61,647 nt of DNA from CAVOJV01 sp963696325 (GTDB taxonomy: Bacteria; Pseudomonadota; Gammaproteobacteria; Competibacterales; Competibacteraceae), in the NCBI GenBank assembly GCA_963696325.1, contig CAVOJV010000029.1, positions 1-61,647 of the forward strand. Direction: 5' to 3'. The position numbers were made by a program, and so were the translations under genes. This document shows positions 26,626 to 34,640 of the stretch, piece after piece. The stretch's first letter is position 1. Each line of letters begins with the position of its first letter. A model generated the notes under the pieces. It ran no database searches. It saw nothing but the letters and a program-made list of their open reading frames with translations, and had not been told where the DNA came from.

Positions 26626-29119
26626 TCAGTGAAGGATGGGGGCCGCGCAAACCACGCGAAAACCGTAGCCGCCACGAAAGTCCGGGCGGATAGTAGTCGC
26701 GGATAGTCGGCGCGCGCGAAGGCCTGGAGGTCGAGCCAGGAGCCACCGCGCACCACGCGAGGCTGGTCAGTTTCCGTTGTTCTCCCACGCGGATCGTTGT
26801 AGCTGTTGCGGCACCATTCCCAGACGTTACCGGCCAAGTCGTATACATCCTGGAGGCTGCGCCCCTCCGGGTACATGCCGACCGCCGTGGTGCGGCCGAT
26901 ACCCGCCTCGTTGGTATTGGCGACACCTTCCCGCCACTCCGGTCCCCACGGATAGGCGAATTCCGCGCGCGCGCTCTGCGCCGCCCACTGCCACTCCCAC
27001 TCGTCCGGCAGGCGGATTTCGAAGCCGAGCCGCGCGCTCAGCCAGCGGCAGAAGGCGGTGGCGTCGTACCAGGAGACGTTGTCGGCAGGATAGTTGGCGT
27101 AGCGGCGTAACTGTGATCCCGGTTCCGATTCGTGTTGGAGGCCATCCCACCAGGTAGCCGATGCGTAGCCGTCTTCGGCGGTCCAGGAAGGTTAGGTATT
27201 GGGCGTAAGTCACCAGGTAGGCCGACATGTGGAAGGGCGCCACCTTGAAACGGCCATGCTTCTCGATTTCCACTTCGCCCGCCGTGGAATCGGGCGCCAT
27301 AAAATGTCGGGCACGCCGTTCTTGACGCCGACTCCCGGCCGGGGGTCGCCGATCTCCGAGAGACGGCGGCCGATGTCCTCCCGGCGGGTGTGATCGGCGC
27401 CGCCGTGCGCCAATTCGGCCAGCAGTCGGTCCGCCTCGGGCGTGAGGAAGTCGGCTACCCGGTCGTCCTGTTCCAGGTGTTCGAGCAAATCCGCCTCTTC
27501 GAGCAATGCTCGGGCGGGAGCCAGACGCTCGTGTTTCCACAGCAGAAAGGCCGGCTGTCCCTGATCCGCCCAGGCTTTCGCTTCGGCTACGATCCGATCC
27601 CGTAGTCGCAACGCCTCGCGCCGGTGCTTGATCCAGTCCCGGAGCAGCGGCCATTCGCGCAGCAACGCCTCGTGGGCGACCTCCACGGTGGGGCGGCGGT
27701 CCGGACCCACGACGAGGAGCCGGGTATCCCGCTTCGTGAACTCGGCGATGAGTGTTTCGGCGGCATCGTCGCCGGCCCAAAGTACTTTGTCCGCGCGGCG
27801 GCGGGTGGCGGTACCGTCGTCTTGAACGGTGAGCAGGTGCGAGAAGACCCGCGGCAGCGCGGCCCGCCCCGCCTCGCCGGCGCGTTCGAACGCCCGGTCC
27901 GCGCGCCGCGCAATGACGCCCTTGAGACCGCCAAATGGCTCGCCCTGGTAAGCCCGGAGGTCCATGCAACCGGTTGCCTTGCACTGGTCGTACAGATCCT
28001 TGAGCGCAAATGCCATCAGAGCAAGTCCGCCGGGCTCGGCGACCGCCTCGTCCACGATGACCGACACCAGGTCGGGATCGAGGGTGACCGGCGTCGCGAG
28101 CGCCATTTCCTCCACGGGACCGGCCACCATGCGGGTCATCGCCAGCGGCCCCGGAACGCCCACGCTATAGCGCCCACCGTCACGGTTGAGCACCTCGCGT
28201 AGCCCCGGATGCGCCTCGCAGTGTGCGTAAAAATCCGAGCGAACCGTCGCCACCACGCGAAAGCGGGGCAACTCCACCGCCGCCAGGAGCAGATCGAGAA
28301 ACGCCACGCGATGGGTCTCGGCCGCCGGGGTAAACAGTTCCTCCATCTGATCGAGGATCAGCAGCCACTCGGCCGTCGGGGGCAAGCCGGCGAGCGCGCG
28401 GTGCAGCAGATCGGCGAACAACTCCGGGTTATTCCGCAGCGTTTCCGCTTCGGGGTAGGGATAGAGCCCGCCGAGCCGTGGCTCCTGGGTGAGACTGTTG
28501 GTCAGGGCCAGGAAGGGGTCGCCGCCCTGCGCCGTGGGAAACATGGCGGTCATCAGCCACTGGTCGCTGCCGGGGATATGGGGAACGGTCCCCGCTTTGA
28601 GCTTGGCCCAAAGACCGGCGCGAACCAGGGAGGACTTGCCCGCGCCGGACGATCCGGTGACGATCAGGAACCGCCGGCCTTGGTCCGTGCCGAGCCGTTG
28701 CAGCAGATCCCGGGTCTCCACCTTGCGCCCGAAGAAAATCGGCGCCTGCCAATGATCGAACGCCAGCAACCCCGGATAGGGATCGTAAGGCCACGCCGGT
28801 TTGGCGGAGGCACAGCCCAACCGACGTTCGAGGTCGGCGATAGCCCTCGCCGGTTCCCGGTGGCCAAGCCCCGGTTACGGATTTCCGCGAGCACGGCGCA
28901 GAGCGGCGACACGCCCGCTTCGGTGGGGGTGTCGTATTCAACGCAGCAGCTCAGCAGCTCCGATGCCACCGTGTCCGGTGCGCCCTCCACCTGCAGATGC
29001 CGAGTGATGACATGCCCCCACAGGACCTCCTGGAGGAAAGTTTTCCGCTCCCGCTGACCGTTCCAGATTGGCAGGTCCAGGAGGAGGCGCTTGAACAGGT
29101 CGTGGGTACTTTTATCCAT
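26626..29119 (-). pseudogene. EAD - nSTAND1 NTPase - FGE sensor (module 2), frameshifted
   Basis: The protein begins MDKSTHDLFKRLLLDLP with an ~85-residue helical adaptor domain resembling the one at the N-terminus of the CHAT protein upstream. After a frame change near 28860 comes an nSTAND1 NTPase: YPGLLAFDHWQAPIFFGRKV, Walker A GSSGAGKSSLV and Walker B LLILDQMEELFT. A helical region follows (EVAHEALLREWPLLRDWIKH). The C-terminus is an FGE-sulfatase (SUMF1-like) domain: GDPRPGVGVKNGVPDI, then in other frames EKHGRFKVAPFHMSAYLVTY, LAGNVWEWC and RVVRGGSW, with a restored end GFRVVCAAPILH. Further indels lie near 27290, 27090, 26880 and 26700. STAND switches oligomerise on sensing a trigger; the FGE domain is the likely sensor. 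As read it is inactive. Confidence 0.8.
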
Positions 29120-29179
29120 GATGCGCGGCGACATAGACGTCGAGTTTCTGATCAAATTGGTGACTATTCGGGAGTGGGG

Positions 29180-30124
29180 CTATGCGTCTGGCGAGACCTT
29201 CCCTGGTTTTCTGAGCAGCACCGGCACGAGGTGTTCGCCAAGTCCTTGGAGCTGAATCTGCGTGCAGCCCAAGGTGAAAGCGTCCTCAATCGAGCGGCCC
29301 GCGCCGAGCGCTTGGTAGAAGCCCAGGGAGAAGGCGGTTGCGGTGTCGTCGCCGATTTTCTGCCGGGTTCCGATCACAAAATCGATGTGCTCGGCGATGG
29401 CTTCGGCTTGCGGCTCGGTGAAACAGGCGTTCAGTATCACGGCTTTGGTCCGGTCCGCAAAGGTCCGGAACAACGCCGCCAATGCCTCGCCGGTAACCAG
29501 CTTCCCTTGTCCCCAATCGTCCTCCAGGTACAGACCTTCGGCCCCACTGCCATGACCCGAAAAATGGACGATCGCCGGCTGTAAGTCCAGCAGCGCCTGG
29601 CTCAGGTCCGCTGGCCGGAGAGCCATCCGCTGGTGCAGGGTGAAGCGGTCCCTGTACACTGCCAGGCGAAGCCTCTCCTGGATTTCGCGGAACTCGGTTG
29701 CCAGACGGAGACGCGCGAGGTCGCCGGGATCGGCGGCCAGGAGCAGGATGGAGCGGACTGATGAAGAGGAAGTCTCTGGTGATGGCCCGTGTGGCCCCGC
29801 ATCCCAGCCATACCGTTGCTTCAGAGCTTGCAATAGCGGCCGCTGCTCGGCGGAAACCAGCGGCTCGATTGAGTCGGCCAGCAGCGACAGCGCTCCCACA
29901 CCATCCGCTACCTCGAAACTCTCGAACCAGCGGATCACCTCGCTGGCGAACACCATCGGGCTGTCGTCCCATTGGATGTTGCCGAGGAGCAAGTGGCTCT
30001 TGGGGTAACCACTGACAGCATTTTCGATCAGGGCTTGCCGACCTTTGGGCATCCTCAAGTCTGGCAAATCGCGCAGGAGCTGAACGAGAAAACGACGGTC
30101 ATTATTGTCGAGCTGCGTAGCCAT
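29180..30124 (-). CDS. EAD-CHAT caspase-like protease
   Basis: An intact 314-residue protein. Residues 1-105 form a helical effector-associated domain (NNDRRFLVQLLRDLPDLRMP, GVGALSLLADSIEPLVSAEQ). Residues ~120-310 are a CHAT protease: ILLLAADPGDLARLRLATEF, the catalytic His in IVHFSGHGSG and the catalytic Cys in AVILNACFTEPQ, ending SIEDAFTLGCTQIQLQ. CHAT proteases are caspase relatives used as death effectors in bacterial conflict systems. It lies 60 bases upstream of the EAD-nSTAND1-FGE gene on the same strand, and its N-terminal domain resembles that partner's, so the sensor probably recruits it by EAD-EAD contact (inference). Confidence 0.85.
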   Translation of the reverse strand: MATQLDNNDRRFLVQLLRDLPDLRMPKGRQALIENAVSGYPKSHLLLGNIQWDDSPMVFASEVIRWFESFEVADGVGALSLLADSIEPLVSAEQRPLLQALKQRYGWDAGPHGPSPETSSSSVRSILLLAADPGDLARLRLATEFREIQERLRLAVYRDRFTLHQRMALRPADLSQALLDLQPAIVHFSGHGSGAEGLYLEDDWGQGKLVTGEALAALFRTFADRTKAVILNACFTEPQAEAIAEHIDFVIGTRQKIGDDTATAFSLGFYQALGAGRSIEDAFTLGCTQIQLQGLGEHLVPVLLRKPGKVSPDA

Positions 30125-30189
30125 GGCGGTATGCCTTCCTCATGCGATTGATACGGGTAAGGATAGCGGACCCGCCCCTCAGCGCGGCG

Positions 30190-30279
30190 GCGTCGCCGTG
30201 GCAACTCTTGTTCGGCGGCCTCGCGCATCAGCCGACCCGGCAGGGCGGCGGGGAAATCCTTGATGACCAGGCTCGGCAT
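30190..30279 (-). pseudogene. FitA/VapB-type antitoxin N-terminal remnant
   Basis: The minus strand reads MPSLVIKDFPAALPGRLMRE and AAEQ from ATG 30279, the usual N-terminus of ribbon-helix-helix antitoxins of PIN toxins. The following residues become an Arg-rich shadow with no family match. It sits in the gap between the divergent CHAT and PNP-EAD genes and no toxin follows. Confidence 0.5.
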
Positions 30280-30449
30280 GGCTGAAGGCTCCAAGGTAAT
30301 ACGCTAGAATGAATGATAGCATTTTGCTTTTATTCGGTTATTCGGTGTCCATTCACGGCAAGCCGGTCCAGCGGCGCAACCGGGGCGATAGAGCCGCCGG
30401 CGGTGTGAAACCCGAGGCGAACAACGAGGAAGAAGGGAGACGAATCGCG

Positions 30450-31517
30450 ATGGTCCCACCAACCGATGTTCTGGCCGAGGTCCTGATGGTCACCGCCACC
30501 GCCGTGGAGAGCCGGGCGGTCATCGACGCCTTTGCCGAGCTGACCGGTCAGCCGGCCCGTCCCGTGTCGGTGGAGGACCGTGTGTATCACGATCTCGGCC
30601 AAATCCAGGGGGCGCGCGTGATGCTGGCGCTAACTGAAATGGGCTCGGGTGGGTTGGGCGCCTCGCAACAGACCGTGCAAAAGGGCATCGCGGCGCTCCA
30701 ACCCAAAGCCGTCATGCTGGTGGGCATTGCCTTCGGCGTGGATGAACGCAAACAAGCCATCGGCGATGTTCTGGTGTCGCGGCAACTGCTGTTGTACGAG
30801 TCGCAACGAATAGGCGAAGGCAAAATTATCCCGCGCGGCGACAAGCCCCACGCCTCCCCTTGGTTGCTCAACTACCTCAACAGCGCCCAACTGTACTGGA
30901 ACGAACCCGCCGTCGCCGTCCGCTTCGGTCTGGTCCTGTCCGGCGAGAAGCTGGTGGATAGCCTCGATTATCGCGAGCAACTCCAGCCGTTCGGGCCGGA
31001 AGCGGTCGGCGGTGAGATGGAAGGGGCGGGCCTCTACGTCGCCTGCCAGGACGCCAAGGTGGATTGGATCGTGGTGAAAGCGATCTGCGACTGGGCCGAC
31101 GGCCACAAGGCGGAAGATAAAGACGCCCGCCAGCGCCTGGCTGCGCGCAACGCGGCGGCGTTCGTCGCGCACGCCTTGCGGCATGTCCCACTCGTGCTCG
31201 CGGGACAGGCCATTTCAGCGCAATCCGCCAAGAGCATGACCCCGGAGAAACCGGGCTATTTACCTGGACCGAACCTCGGCCCCATCAAGATCAAACTCTG
31301 CGGGCGGCTGGGGTCGGACTGGCCGAATCTGGCCGATTACTGCGAGATTCCTCGCGCCGATCGCGCCCGCTTCGAACGAGGCTGGGAAGCGCAGGGGGTG
31401 TGGGAATGGTTGGAAGCCCGTGGCAGGCTGGCCGAGTTGACGGCGGGGCTGCGCTATATCCAACGGAATGATCTTGCCGATCTTCTGCTAAAGGCACTAC
31501 CAGGTTTCCCTCGGTAG
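30450..31517 (+). CDS. PNP-family nucleosidase with C-terminal EAD (module 3 effector)
   Basis: From ATG 30450, preceded by AAGGGAG, the protein has 355 residues; an ATG at 30309 would add 47 poorly conserved ones. Residues ~8-245 are a nucleoside phosphorylase/MTA-SAH nucleosidase-like domain: VLMVTATAVESRAVIDAF, MGSGGLGASQQTVQKGI, VMLVGIAFGVDE, VGGEMEGAGLYVA and the Asp of KAICDWADG. The last ~75 residues form an effector-associated domain: KLCGRLGSDWPNLADYCEIP, then W-L-E-A-R-G and RNDLADLLL. PNP domains act as NAD- or nucleotide-depleting effectors in conflict systems. The EAD is of the same type as in the TIR protein at 37073 and the STAND protein at 34641. It directly precedes the NACHT-FGE reading frame. 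Confidence 0.85.
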   Translation: MVPPTDVLAEVLMVTATAVESRAVIDAFAELTGQPARPVSVEDRVYHDLGQIQGARVMLALTEMGSGGLGASQQTVQKGIAALQPKAVMLVGIAFGVDERKQAIGDVLVSRQLLLYESQRIGEGKIIPRGDKPHASPWLLNYLNSAQLYWNEPAVAVRFGLVLSGEKLVDSLDYREQLQPFGPEAVGGEMEGAGLYVACQDAKVDWIVVKAICDWADGHKAEDKDARQRLAARNAAAFVAHALRHVPLVLAGQAISAQSAKSMTPEKPGYLPGPNLGPIKIKLCGRLGSDWPNLADYCEIPRADRARFERGWEAQGVWEWLEARGRLAELTAGLRYIQRNDLADLLLKALPGFPR

Positions 31518-31519
31518 AC

Positions 31520-34100
31520 CCGTCGGTCACCGGCGTCGTTGCCGGCGGGTCTCCCTTCAGGCGCTACTATCAAGCCTGCATCGAGCGCTGGTCGCAAACG
31601 CGCTATGCCTTGGACCAACGCTTTGTCCAATTGACGCTGCTGCTCGATCAGGGCGAAGAGGCACAGGGACCGCGCTGGGCGCCGCAGGAGCAGCGGTTTC
31701 AAACCCTCGCCGAAGTGCTGGCGAACGTACCCGACCCGGCGCTGGTGCTGCTGGGGCCGCCGGGTTCCGGCAAGAGCACGCTGCTGCGGCATTTCGAACT
31801 GGACAACGCGCAAGCCGTGCTCGCCGCCAGCACGGCCGGCGACCCGACTCACGCCCCGGTGACCTTTTTCATCTCGCTGAACGGCTACGGCACGCGCGGC
31901 GCCGAAACTCCACCGCGCCCGCAAGACTGGTTGCGCGCACGGTGGGCAGATCAAAACCCCGAATTACCGCCGCTGGACACGCTGTTGCGCGAACGACGCG
32001 TCACCCTGTTGCTGGACGCCCTCAACGAAATGCCCCAAGCCGGTCCGGAGCCTCTCCAACGCTGGAAAACCTTTCTGGCCGAGTTGGCCCAGCACTACCC
32101 CGGCAACCGGCTGATCTTCTCCTGCCGCAGCCTGGACTACAGCACCACGCTGTCGTCCAAGGACTGGCCAGTGCCGCTGGTGCGCATCGAAGCCCTGTCG
32201 AACGAGCAAGTCCAGCACTTTCTGACCCTCTACTGCCCCGCTCACGCGCTGGTGCTCTGGCAAAATCTGGTGGACTCGCCCCAACTGGAATTATTGCGGT
32301 CGCCCTATTTTCTGAAGCTGCTGGTCGCCCAGACGACCGCCGGCGAAATCCCCGAAGGCCGCGCCGCCCTGTTCAGCGGCTTCGTGCGGCAAGCCCTACA
32401 ACGCGAGATCGAGGCCGATAACCCGCTCTTTCAGCCAGGCGTACTGTTGGGCGAGCGCGACCGCCAGCGGTTCGGCCAGCCCCGGAACTGGAAGACGCCT
32501 CACGAACTGCCCAGGCAAGGGATCCTGTTCGACAAGCTAAGCACCCTGGCCTTTCAGATGCAAGCCCGCCGCCAGCCAGGCGAAGCCTCCCAAGTCCGCA
32601 TCGACCACCAGGACGCCCTCGACCTGCTCGCCCACGCTTGCGGCGACGACGTGCTGAAAGCCGGGGAAGCGCTCGGCGTGTTGGAAGAAGACCTGGGTCG
32701 GGATGAAGTGCTCTACGTCCATCAACTGCTCCAGGAATACTTCGCCGCCCGCTGGCTGGCCGCTCATCCCGAACCGAGGTGGGTTCAGCGCGAATGGCGT
32801 GCCGACCGGGTCTCCCCCAATCTCCAGGAAACCCTCGCCGGCCTGGCCGACTCCGACCCGTTGCTGCCGCTGCCCGGCACCGGCTGGGAAGAAACCGCCG
32901 TGCTGGCGGCGGCGATGGCCGGCCGATCCCGATGCCTTCGCGACCGATCTCATGGCCGCCAATCTGGCGCTGGCCGGGCGCTGCGCCGCGCAGCCGGACG
33001 TGCCCGTTTCCGAAGGCGTCAAGGACCGCATCCGCCGGGCCTTGATCGAACGCACCCAGGACCCCGCCGCCGACTTGCGGGCGCGGATCGCGGCGGGCCT
33101 GGCCTTGGGCAAACTGGGCGATCCGCGCTTTCGGCGGTGTCAGGGACCGCACGGCGACTACCTCCTGCCCCCGCTGATCGCGATAGCGGGCGGTACTTAC
33201 TCCATCGGCAGTGATGAAGGGCTGTACGACGACGAAGCGCCCGTTCATGCCGTGGACCTCCAACCCTTCCAGCTCGGCCAGTTCCCGGTCACCAACGCTG
33301 AATATGCTCTGTTCCTGAAATCCGGGGGCTACGAGGACGAGCGCTGGTGGGAGACCGAAGCCGCGCAAGCGTGGCAGCGCGGCGAAAGCACTTCGGAAGG
33401 CGCGAAGCAGCAATGGCGTGAGCATCGTCAGTACTCTCAGGCGAATTTTGCCACCATCCGCGACGGGCACCGGCAAGGGCGGATCACCTCCCAACAAGCT
33501 GATTTCTTGGAGCAGATCGCCCACATGGACGACGGCGAGTTCGAAGCGCTGCTGAATGAATGGTATCCCCCCGGTCGGCAAACCCAACCGGCTTTATGGA
33601 ACGACGAGGCATTCAACAACCCGGGCCAGCCGGTGGTGGGCGTTTGTTGGTTCGAGGCGCGGGCCTATTGCACCTGGCTCAGCGTGCAAACCGGCCAACT
33701 CTTCCGCCTGCCGACCGAAGCGGAATGGGAAGCCGCCGCGCGGGGACGGGTGGGCCGTCGCTACGCCTGCAGCGACGAATTCGACGCCACGCGCTGCAAC
33801 GCCTTCGAGACCCACATTCGCCGGACCACGCCCGTCGGCGTCTTTCCCGGCGGCGAAACGCCGGAGGGGTTGATCGACCTGACGGGCAACGCCTGGGACT
33901 GGACGGGTAGTCTTTACCGACCCTATCCCTATGTCGCTGACGATGGGCGGGAAGACCCGGCAGTGGAAGGGCGCCGGCTGGTGCGCGGCGGTTCCTGGAA
34001 AAACTCCCAGACTAATGCGCGCGCTGCCTCTCGCTACGCCGGCGCGCCCGACGCCCGCCTCAACCTCGGTTTTCGGGTGGTGTGTTCGTCCCCCATCTGA
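31520..34100 (+). pseudogene. NACHT NTPase - FGE sensor (module 3), one internal frameshift
   Basis: The first usable start in this frame is TTG 31610, yet protein-like sequence (FRRYYQACIERWSQTRYALD) runs unbroken upstream to about 31520, touching the stop of the PNP-EAD gene. The true 5' end is therefore missing or fused by an indel. The NACHT domain has Walker A LLGPPGSGKSTLLRHF and Walker B VTLLLDALNEMP, then YVHQLLQEYFAARWL. A frame change near 32925 leads to the FGE domain: IAIAGGTYSIGSDEG, FQLGQFPVTNAEYALFLKSG, RLPTEAEWEAAARG, LTGNAWDWT and LVRGGSW, ending GFRVVCSSPI. It is the best-preserved FGE domain of the window. Its role is probably to sense an invader and to trigger the PNP effector. 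Confidence 0.8.
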
Positions 34101-34116
34101 ATCGCTGTTCACTGAT

Positions 34117-34173
34117 CGCCGCGTAGCGGCGGTTGCCCCCCCTTTGCCAAAGGGGGGTGAGGGGGGATTTCCC
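34117..34173. repeat. Palindromic repeat unit, right after the module 3 gene
   Basis: A CGCCGC-GTA-GCGGCG hairpin (34117-34131) is followed by a C-run, CTTTGCCAAAG and a G-run ending in gggggatttcc. The C-run/CTTTG core and G-run form a large imperfect palindrome. The same family of units occurs at 34570, 39792, 39850, 40521, 41641, 41708 and 56974. Confidence 0.8.
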
Positions 34174-34547
34174 TACGAACGCCCCTCACCGATTTCCTTG
34201 GCCACCGCCCGGTATATTTCCTCGATTACGCCATCAAGCTCTTGCAATACCTGGCTATTATCAAAGCGCAACACGCGCAACCCCTGGCTTTCCAGGAAAG
34301 CGGTACGCTGACGATCATGGTTCGTCTGCATCGCCTCCAAGTGCTGTGAACCATCCACTTCCACGACGAGACCCGCTCTGGGAGCGTGGAAATCAACGAT
34401 GTAATCACCGATGGGCTTCTGCCGGTAGAATTGCACGCCCAAAACCTGTTTTCGGCGCAACCTCGACCACAACCGTTGTTCGCTATCCGTCATCCCGGAA
34501 CGCAGGGCGCGGGCGTTTTCCTTGAGTTTAGAGTTGTATTTCAGCAT
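34173..34547 (-). CDS. DUF559 endonuclease-like protein
   Basis: This 124-residue protein begins KLKENARALRSGMTDSEQRL and contains RRKQVLGVQFYRQKPIGDYI, VDFHAPRAGLVVEVDGSQHL and GLRVLRFDNSQVLQ, the DUF559 pattern. It has a Vsr/restriction-endonuclease-like fold with catalytic-type D, E and Q residues. It is intact. It lies between two convergent FGE genes and is flanked on both sides by the C-run/G-run palindromes; the stop codon touches one of them. The function is unknown; DNA processing is a guess from the fold. Confidence 0.88.
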   Translation of the reverse strand: MLKYNSKLKENARALRSGMTDSEQRLWSRLRRKQVLGVQFYRQKPIGDYIVDFHAPRAGLVVEVDGSQHLEAMQTNHDRQRTAFLESQGLRVLRFDNSQVLQELDGVIEEIYRAVAKEIGEGRS

Positions 34548-34569
34548 CTTGGCTGTTTTTCATGTTCGG

Positions 34570-34640
34570 AAATCCCCCCTCACCCCCCTTTTGCAAAGGG
34601 GGGAACCGCTCAAAGGGGGGAATCGCCGCTCACGCGGCGA
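34570..34640. repeat. Palindromic repeat unit, left of module 4
   Basis: AATCCCCCC, CTTTTGCAAAG and a G-run, then a second GGGGGGAAT and the hairpin CGCCGC-TCA-CGCGGCG-like at 34624-34640. It is the mirror of the unit at 34117-34173, so the DUF559 gene lies between inverted copies. Confidence 0.75.
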
